Shown here one piece after another: positions 1 through 8,756 of a stretch of DNA of 64,000 nt (its first letter is position 1; every line of letters starts with the position of its first letter). The DNA is from Mucilaginibacter sp. PAMB04168. Lineage in GTDB: Bacteria > Bacteroidota > Bacteroidia > Sphingobacteriales > Sphingobacteriaceae. Both the position numbers and the translations under genes were made by a program. The DNA is taken from contig NZ_CP155079.2 in NCBI RefSeq assembly GCF_039634365.2, positions 2,356,001-2,420,000 on the forward strand, written 5' to 3'. Under the pieces are notes generated by a model, which worked only from the letters and a program-made list of their open reading frames with translations, was not told the origin of the DNA and searched no databases.

Positions 1-1268
1 TACGCGCATTTTTTTATGCCCGTTTAATGATCTGGTACGGCGGCGTACCTTTAATCACCGAAACTTACAACCTTGGGCAGGAAAGTTATGATGTGTCGCG
101 TAACACACCTGATGAAATTGCTGCATTTGTAGTGCGCGAGTGCGATTTGGCTGCGGCAGTGTTGCCATCTTTTACTGCAACAGATTATGGCAAAGCGAGC
201 CGTGAAGCTGCACTTGCGCTAAAAGCCCGCACATTGCTTTATGCTGCAAGCCCGTTGTTTAACCCTAATAACGAGCAGGCACGGTGGATAGCCGCCCGCG
301 ATGCCAATAAAGTGGTTATGGATCTAACCTCCATAAATAATATAACTAATGCCGATGATTATGGTAACGTTTTTAACGGTAAAAGCCGTAACGACGTTAT
401 CCTTTCGCGCAGCTTTACTCAAAATAATGCGCACGGCGGCGGCGAATGGGGGATAAACATGTGGTTTTACCCGGGATCGATGAACGGCTGGGGAACACTT
501 GTGCCGACTCAGGATCTGGTAAACGCTTATGAAATGACCAACGGAAAATTGCCGTCTGATCCAACCTCAGGCTTCAACATCAGTAACCCGTATACTAACC
601 GCGACCCACGGTTTGCTAAAACCATTTTATACCAGGGTGCCACTATTTTTGACCCTGAGCAAAAATTAAATCGCGAATTGCAGTATTTTTATGATAAAAA
701 CGATCCTACTAATACTGCTAAAAACGGTATAGACGGAAAAGGCGGGCCAAACCAACCTTGGAATAATTCACCTACGGCTTACAACTTTCGTAAGTTTTTG
801 GATGAGGGCAAAAGGGCTCAGCAAAAAGGCGCTGATGAAAACTTGAGTCCATGGATCTATTTCCGCAAGTCTGAGTTTTACCTTAACTATGCCGAAGCCC
901 AGATTGCATTAAACAATGAAGGCGAGGCGCGTAGCGCACTAAATACGATAAGGAGCCGTTACGGAATGCCGGCTATTACCGAGGGCGGTGCAGCACTGGT
1001 GCAACGCTACCGCAATGAAAGACGTGTAGAATTGGTGATTGAACAACACCGCTTTCATGATATGCGCCGTTGGAAACTGGGTGCTGCAGTTTTTGCTAAG
1101 CCAGCGTTGGGTGCGCTTATTTTGAAAAATGGCAATACGTTTGAATACAATTTAACTAACGTGGTCGACAACACGCGTAAGTTTGTTGAAAAGATGAACC
1201 TGGTGCCAATCCCATTCTCTGAAATTCAACGCAGTCATGGTAAATTAGTTCAAAATCCTGGATATTAA
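1..1268 (+). CDS. SusD/RagB family glycan-binding lipoprotein, 5' partial
   Basis: This is the C-terminal part of a SusD/RagB outer-membrane lipoprotein, which caps a SusC transporter and captures oligosaccharides at the cell surface. The reading frame is open from the first bases of the window, so the first methionine at 27 is internal and the true start and lipobox lie upstream. Family signs are the Asn-Arg-Asp-Pro-Arg stretch, the tetratricopeptide-like repeat with YAEAQIALN, and the C-terminal block NERRVELVIEQHRFHDMRRW. The C-terminus VQNPGY is typical. Its SusC partner should lie just outside the window. The same C-terminal block occurs in the SusDs at 52876 and 57696. The gene is followed by a strong inverted repeat. 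Family assignment is firm; the ligand is unknown. Confidence 0.9.
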   Translation, partial: RAFFYARLMIWYGGVPLITETYNLGQESYDVSRNTPDEIAAFVVRECDLAAAVLPSFTATDYGKASREAALALKARTLLYAASPLFNPNNEQARWIAARDANKVVMDLTSINNITNADDYGNVFNGKSRNDVILSRSFTQNNAHGGGEWGINMWFYPGSMNGWGTLVPTQDLVNAYEMTNGKLPSDPTSGFNISNPYTNRDPRFAKTILYQGATIFDPEQKLNRELQYFYDKNDPTNTAKNGIDGKGGPNQPWNNSPTAYNFRKFLDEGKRAQQKGADENLSPWIYFRKSEFYLNYAEAQIALNNEGEARSALNTIRSRYGMPAITEGGAALVQRYRNERRVELVIEQHRFHDMRRWKLGAAVFAKPALGALILKNGNTFEYNLTNVVDNTRKFVEKMNLVPIPFSEIQRSHGKLVQNPGY

Positions 1269-1284
1269 AATATCCGGTGTAGCA

Positions 1285-1330
1285 ACCATTTTAAAAGTTG
1301 GGAGCTAAGTATCCCGACTTTTAAAATGGT
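1285..1330. terminator. Long inverted repeat between convergent genes, probable bidirectional terminator
   Basis: Arms of 19 bases at 1285-1303 and 1312-1330 pair perfectly apart from one G-U position, around an 8-base loop. The arms contain TTTTAAAA. There is no long T run after the stem on either strand, so this is not a textbook intrinsic terminator. Its position between the convergent SusD (ends 1268) and sigma-factor (ends 1374) genes makes transcription stop the most likely role. Confidence 0.65.
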
Positions 1331-1373
1331 AAGTTAATTACTGAATGTGGTAAAGTTGCTAGCTGATGCCGCC

Positions 1374-1955
1374 TTATTTAGCCGCGGCCCTTTCCATATA
1401 AATTTTCAGTCGTTTGTTGAGTTTTGAAATTGCTGAGAATAAATGGTTTTGGACGGTTTTAGGGGAAATTTCTAACAGTTGAGCTACTTCTTTATATTTT
1501 AGGCCATCATCCTTTATTAACTTAAAAACCATGCGTGATTGTGGCGGTAAACTCTCTATTGTATCATCAAGCTTTTTAAAGAGTTCTTTTTTCTCCATGA
1601 TGAGCTGGGGGTCTGCAGTGTCAATCAGTTCATATTTGCCGGATTGATCGAGTTCTACATAGCGCACCAGCGAGAACTTTTTAAGATAGTTTAAAGATTG
1701 ATTTTTAACAGCCGTATATAAGTAAGTTTTTGGATTAATTACATGGGTAAGTTCAGTCCTTTTGTTCCAGTACTTGAGAAAAACATCGATTACGATTTCT
1801 TCAGCCACCTGACGGGTGTGTACATACTGGATACTGAATTTAATTAAAGGTGCATTTAGTAAGTGAAATATGATTTCGTATGACGCAGCATCACTATGAT
1901 GGCACACATTGAGCCAAAGCGTCTGTAGGCTATCATCGTTACTGGCCTTAGTCAT
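1374..1955 (-). CDS. ECF-type RNA polymerase sigma factor (orphan)
   Basis: A 193-residue sigma-70 family ECF factor that would direct RNA polymerase to a PUL promoter. Region 2 lies around residues 25-95 (VAEEIVIDVFLKYWNKR). Region 4 lies around residues 130-185 and has the helix-turn-helix GLKYKEVAQLLEISPKTVQNH. Length and architecture fit the Bacteroidota PUL sigma factors that pair with FecR-type anti-sigma factors. No FecR gene is next to it: the neighbour on one side is the convergent SusD tail and on the other a 472-base gap before GH35. It may serve the PUL to the left of the window or work with an anti-sigma encoded elsewhere. Class assignment is firm; the target is unknown. Confidence 0.9.
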   Translation of the reverse strand: MTKASNDDSLQTLWLNVCHHSDAASYEIIFHLLNAPLIKFSIQYVHTRQVAEEIVIDVFLKYWNKRTELTHVINPKTYLYTAVKNQSLNYLKKFSLVRYVELDQSGKYELIDTADPQLIMEKKELFKKLDDTIESLPPQSRMVFKLIKDDGLKYKEVAQLLEISPKTVQNHLFSAISKLNKRLKIYMERAAAK

Positions 1956-2427
1956 ACTTTTTTGCTGCTAAATACATCAATCCGAAAGTAACGAAATAAT
2001 TAATAATCTTTTCAAGTAATAATAACAATATTTTTACATGTAGGCAAAACGGTTATTTAATTGTAAAGTGAATTGATAAGACGATTTCTGCGCTCATGGC
2101 GAACTTTAAGACTTAAAATAAGTCGTTTGTTTCTACAAAATTTGTCGGCAACAATCTGTCTTAACTTTTTAAATTTTTTAAAAAGATATTAAATATTATA
2201 TTTACGATTGTAAGGACCTGCAACTTGTAGCAACCTTACAATGAATGTTTAAAGCCTAATCATTATGCCGCTAATTGTGGCTGTTTTTACATGTAATAGA
2301 TCTAACGGATGTTTTATCGGTCTCTATTATAATTTACATAGGGTTCATCCCATAAGCCGGTTTACCAGCAAATAAAATAGCGGCCAAATTATTAGAGCCC
2401 AACATGTCATTTTAAAATGCCAAACAA
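1956..2427. other. 472-base intergenic region upstream of the glycosidase operon
   Basis: AT-rich region between the divergent sigma gene (minus strand) and GH35 (plus strand). It must hold both promoters. I find no perfect match to the Bacteroidota -33/-7 consensus (TTTG / TAnnTTTG); the nearest, TATATTTA at about 2197-2204, differs at the last base. The only striking structure is the 9-base inverted repeat at 2207-2242, annotated separately. No convincing small gene was seen. Confidence 0.5.
2207..2242. promoter_or_regulatory. Inverted repeat upstream of GH35 operon, candidate operator or leader hairpin
   Basis: Perfect 9-base arms ATTGTAAGG (2207-2215) and CCTTACAAT (2234-2242) are separated by 18 bases. 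A further TGC/GCA pair inside could extend a stem. It lies about 185 bases before the GH35 start and just after the AT-rich stretch where a promoter would be expected. It could be a dimeric repressor/activator site or a 5' UTR hairpin. There is no T run, so a terminator is less likely. Function is inferred from position only. Confidence 0.35.
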
Positions 2428-4290
2428 ATGATTATAAATCTATTTCTACGCAAGAATAACTTTTTCAACCGTTTACTGTCGAGTTTATTGATACTTACAT
2501 TAGCCATAAGTTTTAAACAATCAGCGGCACAATCAAAACACACTTTTGCCTTAGGTGATACCGATTTCCTGCTTGATGGCAAACCTCTGCAAATGATATC
2601 GGGCGAGATGCACTGTGCCCGTGTACCCCGCGAATACTGGCGAGACCGTATGAAGATGGCAAAAGCAATGGGGCTTAATACCATTGGCACTTATGTATTC
2701 TGGAATGCGCACGAAGCTCAAAAAGGGAAGTTTGACTTCAGCGGTAATAATGACATTGCCGAATTTGTAAGAGTAGCTCAGCAGGAAGGTCTGTGGGTAG
2801 TGCTCAGGCCCAGCCCCTATGCCTGCGCCGAGTGGGAGTTTGGCGGTTATCCCTGGTGGTTGCTTAAAGATAGCACCTTGAAAGTTAGGAGTAAAGACAC
2901 CCGATTTATTTCCGCTTATACCAACTATATAAACAACCTGGCGAAGCAATTAGTGCCTCTGCAGGTAACCCATGGCGGCAATATCCTTATGATACAAATT
3001 GAGAATGAGTATGGATCATATAGCGACGATAAGAGCTACCTCGATTTGAACCGCAAAATTTTCCGCGATGCCGGTTTTGATGGTGTTTTATTTACCTGCG
3101 ATGGGGCAGACCAGATGCCGAAAGGTTATTTACCGGGCTACCTGCCTGCTGTTAACGGTTTAGAAAACCCAGCCGAGGTAAAAGCACTTATTAACAAGTA
3201 CCATAATGGTAAAGGGCCGTATTACGTTGCCGAATGGTACCCGGGCTGGTTTGATAACTGGGGTAAGAAGCACGCCCGTGTTCCGGCCGAAAGGGCTGCT
3301 CAAAAACTTGACGATATTTTAGCTGCGGGTATATCCATTAACATGTATATGTTTCACGGCGGTACTACTCGTGATTTTATGAATGGTGCAAACATGAACG
3401 TTAATGACCCTTATTCGCCGCAAGTGTCAAGTTACGATTATGATGCCCCGCTGGATGAAGCAGGAAATCCTACCCCTAAATATTACAAGTTCAGGGAGGT
3501 AATATCCAGGTATTTGCCCAAAGGACAAACTTTACCGCCTGTTCCGGCTAATAAAACAGCTAAGGCCATTAACAATATTAAGTTAAGCGCTTACGCCAAT
3601 GTTTTTAGTTATTTGCCCAAGGCTGTTACAAATGAAAGAACTTTAACCTTCGAGGATCTTAACCAGGCTTACGGCTTTGTATTGTACCGCACAAAGGTAT
3701 CGTCGAAGGGGATGTTAAAATTAAAAGACTTGCGCGATTATGCCATTATTTATTTAAATGGAAAGCAGATTGCAACGCTCGATAGGCGGTTAAAACAAGA
3801 TTCGGTTATGCTTGCTAATGTACCGGCAAACGCCACGCTTGATATTTTAGTAGAAAATAACGGCCGTATTAACTATGGCCCGTACCTGGCCGATAATCGC
3901 CATGGTATTACGAAAATGGCCAGTCTTAACGGCAAGGAGTTACTTAACTGGAATATGTACCGTTTGCCTTTTACTAACCTCAGCACGTTTAAGTATGCGG
4001 CTAAGCCATTCACGGCAACTGCACCGGGTTTATACAAAGGCACTTTTACCTTAACCACAACGGCAGATACCTATTTGGATATGCGGTCTTTTGGTAAAGG
4101 CTTTGTGTTTTTAAACGGACACAATTTGGGTAAGTACTGGCAAATTGGTCCGCAGCAAACGCTCTACGTACCCGCAGGATGGCTCAAAAAGGGCAAAAAT
4201 GAAGTAATCGTTTTTGATGAACTTAAAAATGGCCACCGCATCTTAAATGCCATTGATCATGCTATTCTTGACCAAAACATAACTAACTGA
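2428..4290 (+). CDS. GH35 beta-galactosidase, secreted
   Basis: A 620-residue GH35 enzyme that removes terminal beta-linked galactose. Residues 1-35 form a signal peptide ending near SAAQ. The catalytic TIM barrel begins with FLLDGKPLQMISGEMHCARV. The acid/base glutamate is E194 in IENEYGSY, and the nucleophile is probably E269 in VAEWYPGWF. C-terminal jelly-roll domains include the typical GH35 motif FLNGHNLGKYWQIGPQQTLY. It is the first gene of a six-gene operon (24 bases to GH20). In this N-glycan setting it would take galactose off antennae; GH35 enzymes often act on beta-1,3-Gal, which would suit Lewis-a arms of plant N-glycans. Family is certain; linkage is inferred. Confidence 0.93.
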   Translation: MIINLFLRKNNFFNRLLSSLLILTLAISFKQSAAQSKHTFALGDTDFLLDGKPLQMISGEMHCARVPREYWRDRMKMAKAMGLNTIGTYVFWNAHEAQKGKFDFSGNNDIAEFVRVAQQEGLWVVLRPSPYACAEWEFGGYPWWLLKDSTLKVRSKDTRFISAYTNYINNLAKQLVPLQVTHGGNILMIQIENEYGSYSDDKSYLDLNRKIFRDAGFDGVLFTCDGADQMPKGYLPGYLPAVNGLENPAEVKALINKYHNGKGPYYVAEWYPGWFDNWGKKHARVPAERAAQKLDDILAAGISINMYMFHGGTTRDFMNGANMNVNDPYSPQVSSYDYDAPLDEAGNPTPKYYKFREVISRYLPKGQTLPPVPANKTAKAINNIKLSAYANVFSYLPKAVTNERTLTFEDLNQAYGFVLYRTKVSSKGMLKLKDLRDYAIIYLNGKQIATLDRRLKQDSVMLANVPANATLDILVENNGRINYGPYLADNRHGITKMASLNGKELLNWNMYRLPFTNLSTFKYAAKPFTATAPGLYKGTFTLTTTADTYLDMRSFGKGFVFLNGHNLGKYWQIGPQQTLYVPAGWLKKGKNEVIVFDELKNGHRILNAIDHAILDQNITN

Positions 4291-4313
4291 TTTTTGCATA
4301 GCTGACCCATCTT

Positions 4314-6626
4314 ATGAAAAGACCATTATTTAAAATGCAAATGCTATTACTTATAGCCGCACTTGTGGTATTTGGCGGCAGCCTTAAAGCACAGAATGCT
4401 GCATCACGCTTTCCGCTTATACCGTATCCCAAAAAACTGGTAGAGGGCAAAGGCTTGTTTGTAATAAATGCTCAAACCATTATACAGCTTCCGGCAAACG
4501 GCACATACAGCGCGGAAGCAGGTGCACTTAATGAGGTTTTACGTATGAACCTTACTATAAAAGCAGGTCCTCGTTCATCGGCAAAAAGTACGGTGATCCA
4601 GTTAGTGAATGACGCCGCCATAACCCGTACCGAGGGTTACCGTATGCAAATCACGCCAAAGCGTTTAACCATATCAGCTAATAGTGGTGTTGGCATTTTC
4701 AGAGCTATTCAAACAATCAGGCAATTATTGCCCGAAAGTTTAGAAGATAAACTTCAAATTGCTCCTAAACAGCTTTCTTTACAGGCTTTAATTATTGAAG
4801 ATGAGCCTGGATATGACTGGCGAGGCATGCACCTGGATGTTTCTCGCCATTTTTTTTCAGTAGACTATTTAAAAAAATTTATCGATAGGTTAGCTCTCTA
4901 TAAATTTAATAAGTTTCACCTGCATCTAACCGACGATCAGGGATGGCGCATTGAGATTAAGAAATATCCTAGACTTACACAGGAGGGAGCTTGGCGCACA
5001 TTTAATAACCAGGATTCGGTTTGCATGGCGAGGGCAGCAGAAAACCCCGACTTCATAATAGATCCGCAGCATATAATTCAACGAAACGGTAAAACTTTGT
5101 ACGGTGGCTTTTATACCCAGGCACAGATGAAAGACGTAGTTGCCTATGCACTGGCACGTAAAATTGACATCATTCCGGAAATAGATATGCCCGGCCATAT
5201 GATGGCAGCTATAAACTCATACCCTTTTTTAACCTGCAATGGCGAAAATAACTGGGGGGAGCTTTTTACCAAACCTATTTGTCCGTGTAACGAGGCCACC
5301 TATGAATTTGCCCAGAATGTGTACGATGAAATTATGGAGATTTTTCCATCCAAATACATACACATAGGTGGAGATGAGGTAGATCGTACAGATTGGGGAA
5401 AATCTGAAGTTTGTAAAGCATTTATGCAACGCGAGGGCATTAAGGATTTGGCCGGTCTGCAAAGCTATTTTATTAACCGCATGGAAAAATATTTCAATTC
5501 CAAGGGTCGTAAGCTAATAGGGTGGGATGAGATATTAGAAGGTGGTATCAGCCCTACTGCGTTGGTAATGTACTGGCGTTCGTGGGTGCCTAAGGCTCCT
5601 ATAGTGGCTGCAAAAAACGGCAACAAGGTCATCATGTCTCCGGGTAGTCCTTTATATTTTGATGCTAAATATGATAAGAATGCTGATTACAATGTTTACA
5701 AGTTCAACCCGGTCCCCAAAGGGTTAACCGATAAAGAGGCCGAAGGCATAATGGGTGCACAGGCAAATATATGGACTGAATATATACCCACCGAACAGCG
5801 TGCGGATTATATGTACATGCCCCGTATGACCGCCCTTGCCGAAGTACTATGGACCAACGACAAACAACGCGACTTTGATAACTATCGGAGCCGGTTAATG
5901 CAGCACTACAAGCGTTTAGATGAATTAAAGGTGAACTACCGCCTGCCGGACCTGCCCGACATGATTGATACCCGGGTATTTACCGACCAGGAAACTTTAA
6001 AAATTAATAAACCCATGGCAAATTTACTGTTGCGCTATACGGCCGATGGTAGTCAGCCTACAGCGACTTCAAATCTTCTTAACGACCTGGTTATTACAAC
6101 TACCCAAAAAATCAAAGTAGCTGCATTTACCCCGGCTGGTCGCCGTGGCGATGTTTATGAAATCAACTATCAGCATCAGTCACTGGCTCCGGCAGCAACC
6201 GCAACTGCTTCTTATAACGGGTTGACGGCAACTTTGCATAAGGGACTGTTTAAACAAGTAAGCCGCATAAGTACTAAACCTGATAGTGTATTTTCTGTAA
6301 GCAGTATTGTTGTGCCGCAGAGCATTAAAGCGCCGGCGTTTGCTGTAAAGTATTCGGGTTATATTAACGTTCCTCAGGATGATATTTATACATTTTACCT
6401 TACTTGTGATGATGGTGGCGTGCTAACCGTTGCCAACCGTTTAACCGTTGACAATGATGGCTTGCATAGCGCTGTTGAAAAAAGCGGGCAAGTAGCGTTA
6501 AAAAAAGGTTTGCAGCGGTTTAAACTCGATTTTATTGAAGGCGGTGGAGGGTATACCTTAAAATTGCAGTATAGTGTTAAAGGACAAAAGGCACAGGATA
6601 TACCAGAAAGTTGGTTCAAAAACTAA
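4314..6626 (+). CDS. GH20 beta-N-acetylhexosaminidase with C-terminal PA14 domain
   Basis: A 770-residue exo-enzyme that releases terminal beta-GlcNAc/GalNAc by substrate-assisted catalysis. Residues 1-26 are a signal peptide (LKAQ). An N-terminal GH20b-like domain spans roughly 30-165 and the TIM barrel roughly 168-520, with HLHLTDDQGWRIEIK (203-217), PEIDMPGH (288-295) and the catalytic pair D354/E355 in HIGGDEVDRTDW. A chitobiase-type/Fn3-associated segment follows (about 545-625). A PA14-like domain (about 650-765; YSGYINVPQDDIYTFYL) probably binds carbohydrate. It is 3 bases from the next gene, so the two are co-transcribed. It is expected to remove antennal GlcNAc after galactose removal and before the mannosidases act. 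Confidence 0.93.
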   Translation: MKRPLFKMQMLLLIAALVVFGGSLKAQNAASRFPLIPYPKKLVEGKGLFVINAQTIIQLPANGTYSAEAGALNEVLRMNLTIKAGPRSSAKSTVIQLVNDAAITRTEGYRMQITPKRLTISANSGVGIFRAIQTIRQLLPESLEDKLQIAPKQLSLQALIIEDEPGYDWRGMHLDVSRHFFSVDYLKKFIDRLALYKFNKFHLHLTDDQGWRIEIKKYPRLTQEGAWRTFNNQDSVCMARAAENPDFIIDPQHIIQRNGKTLYGGFYTQAQMKDVVAYALARKIDIIPEIDMPGHMMAAINSYPFLTCNGENNWGELFTKPICPCNEATYEFAQNVYDEIMEIFPSKYIHIGGDEVDRTDWGKSEVCKAFMQREGIKDLAGLQSYFINRMEKYFNSKGRKLIGWDEILEGGISPTALVMYWRSWVPKAPIVAAKNGNKVIMSPGSPLYFDAKYDKNADYNVYKFNPVPKGLTDKEAEGIMGAQANIWTEYIPTEQRADYMYMPRMTALAEVLWTNDKQRDFDNYRSRLMQHYKRLDELKVNYRLPDLPDMIDTRVFTDQETLKINKPMANLLLRYTADGSQPTATSNLLNDLVITTTQKIKVAAFTPAGRRGDVYEINYQHQSLAPAATATASYNGLTATLHKGLFKQVSRISTKPDSVFSVSSIVVPQSIKAPAFAVKYSGYINVPQDDIYTFYLTCDDGGVLTVANRLTVDNDGLHSAVEKSGQVALKKGLQRFKLDFIEGGGGYTLKLQYSVKGQKAQDIPESWFKN

Positions 6627-6629
6627 ATA

Positions 6630-8750
6630 ATGATACGAAAATCCATCATAACAGTTTTGTTGCTTGTTACTCATGTTTTGGCATTTGGTCAGGCTGCTCC
6701 CAAACCATACGGCGTATTGCCCTCAGCCCGGCAAATTGGCTGGCACGAAACCGAGATGTACTGCATCATTCATTACGGATTAGACACCTATACAGATAAA
6801 GAATGGGGGTATGGTAATGAAAGTCCCGAACTGTTAAATCCCTCAAAATTCAGCGCGTTGCAAATTGTAAATGCTGCTAAAAAGGGCGGCTTTAAAGGCG
6901 TAGTAGTAGTGGCCAAGCATCATGATGGTTTTTGCTTATGGCCCACCAAAACTACGTCACATAACATCAGCAAAAGCCCTTACCGGAAGGGGAAAGGCGA
7001 TATGATTAAAGAGTATGAATTGGCTTGTAAAAAGCTGGGTATGAAATTAGGTTTGTACTGTTCGCCCTGGGACCGCAACAATGCCACTTATGGCAAGCCA
7101 GCTTACGTCGACATTTACCGTCAGCAATTGAAAGAGCTGTACGCCAACTACGGGCAGCTTTTCATGTCATGGCATGATGGTGCAAACGGCGGTGATGGGT
7201 ATTACGGCGGTGCTAATGAAACACGTAAAATAGACCGTACTACTTATTATGGCTGGGACAGCACCTGGGCCATAACCCGCAAAATGCAGCCACTGGCCAA
7301 TATATTCGGAGATGTTGGCCCGGATGTACGCTGGGTAGGTAACGAGGAAGGGCGCGCCGGAACCACGCATTGGGCAACTTATACTCCGCAGGCCCCTGAT
7401 GAAGGCAAATTGCCTGCTAACGGGTACGTAAAGTATTGGGAGGGGGTAGAAGGCACGCGTAACGGTAAATACTGGATACCAGCTGAATGTGATGTGCCTT
7501 TAAGACCCGGATGGTTTTACCACAAAGCGCAAGACGGCCAAACTAAGTCGCCGTATTATTTGCTCAACCTGTATTATGAAAGTGTAGGCCGTGGCGCTAA
7601 TTTGGATCTGGGTATATCACCCAATCATGATGGCGTGATAAGCAGCGAAGATGAGCAAATATTAGAGGAATTTGGTAAATTGCTAAAGCAAACGTTCGCC
7701 ATTAATTTACTTAAAGGAGCCAAGCTTACCGCAAGTAATGTAAGGGGAGGTAATACAGCAAAGTATGGCACGCAAAATTTGTTAGATGGGAACCGTTACA
7801 CTTACTGGGCAACCAATGATAATGTGACCAAACCTACGCTGGAGATTGATCTGCAAACTGCCAAAACTTTTAATGTAATACAGCTTCGTGAAAATATTAA
7901 GCTGGGCCAGCGTATCGAAAAAGTGGCCTTGGATATGGATGTTAATGGTGAATGGAAAGAAATAGCCGGAGCCACCAGTATAGGGGCTAACAGGCTTATC
8001 CGTTTAAGCAAAAACGTTACGGCCCGAAAATTAAGGCTTCGCATATTGCAATCGCCGGTATGTATTGCCATAAGCGAATTAGGTATCTACAAAGAGCCGG
8101 TTCATTTATCGGTTCCAATGATAACACGAAGTGGTAAAGGCTTGGTTACCTTAAGCACCGAAGCCCCGGTGAGTAGCATACATTATACTGTAGATGGAAC
8201 AGCGCCAACGCCACAGTCGCCGGTGTATGACGAGCCTTTTGCGCTACCTGATGGTGGTGTAATTAAAGCCCGAAGTTTTGAGACAAAACAGCAATACAGC
8301 GAAATAGCTACACGTCAGTTCGGCCTTATTAAAACAGGTTGGAAAGCGCTTACATCAAGTACTGGTACAGGCACATCTCAGAAAGCAATTGATGATCATG
8401 AAGATACGTTTTGGAGTAGTACAGGGCCAGCCTCGGCTGTAACTAATTTGCCGCAAGATTTTGTGGTAGACATGGGCACAAGCCAACTCATTAAAGCATT
8501 CACTTATTTACCGCGTCAGGATAAAAAGGCAGACGGCATCATTGATAATTATAGTTACGCTGTTAGTACAGATGGCGTAAACTGGAAAGTGGCTGCCGAA
8601 GGTGAGTTTGCTAATATAAAATCTAACCCCATTGAACAAACAGTGCAGTTAAGCGCACCGGTAAGCGCCCGTTATTTTAAGCTAACCGGCAAACACGTGG
8701 TTAGTGGCAGCGGCATTACGATAGCTGAAATTGGGGTAAACATCAAATAA
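6630..8750 (+). CDS. GH29 alpha-L-fucosidase, multimodular
   Basis: A 706-residue retaining alpha-L-fucosidase. Signal peptide residues 1-20 (AFGQ). The catalytic barrel spans about 24-355; its opening (PSARQIGWHETEMYCIIHYG) and KHHDGFCLWPTK (96-107) resemble subfamily GH29-B, which acts on alpha-1,3/1,4-fucose in branched glycans. The predicted nucleophile is D183 in SWHDGANGGDGYYGG. Two F5/8 type C (discoidin, CBM32-like) domains flank a chitobiase-type Fn3-associated segment: about 360-490, 492-560 and 565-706. The spacing to GH92 is 6 bases. Subfamily B would fit Lewis-type or core alpha-1,3-fucose, and the mutarotase gene at 28179 could handle the released fucose. Family is firm; subfamily is judged by eye. 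Confidence 0.92.
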   Translation: MIRKSIITVLLLVTHVLAFGQAAPKPYGVLPSARQIGWHETEMYCIIHYGLDTYTDKEWGYGNESPELLNPSKFSALQIVNAAKKGGFKGVVVVAKHHDGFCLWPTKTTSHNISKSPYRKGKGDMIKEYELACKKLGMKLGLYCSPWDRNNATYGKPAYVDIYRQQLKELYANYGQLFMSWHDGANGGDGYYGGANETRKIDRTTYYGWDSTWAITRKMQPLANIFGDVGPDVRWVGNEEGRAGTTHWATYTPQAPDEGKLPANGYVKYWEGVEGTRNGKYWIPAECDVPLRPGWFYHKAQDGQTKSPYYLLNLYYESVGRGANLDLGISPNHDGVISSEDEQILEEFGKLLKQTFAINLLKGAKLTASNVRGGNTAKYGTQNLLDGNRYTYWATNDNVTKPTLEIDLQTAKTFNVIQLRENIKLGQRIEKVALDMDVNGEWKEIAGATSIGANRLIRLSKNVTARKLRLRILQSPVCIAISELGIYKEPVHLSVPMITRSGKGLVTLSTEAPVSSIHYTVDGTAPTPQSPVYDEPFALPDGGVIKARSFETKQQYSEIATRQFGLIKTGWKALTSSTGTGTSQKAIDDHEDTFWSSTGPASAVTNLPQDFVVDMGTSQLIKAFTYLPRQDKKADGIIDNYSYAVSTDGVNWKVAAEGEFANIKSNPIEQTVQLSAPVSARYFKLTGKHVVSGSGITIAEIGVNIK

Positions 8751-8756
8751 TACAGC

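Noticed and set aside
2551..2949. 132-residue minus-strand open frame within GH35
   Set aside because: Shadow of the GH35 catalytic domain; no independent support.
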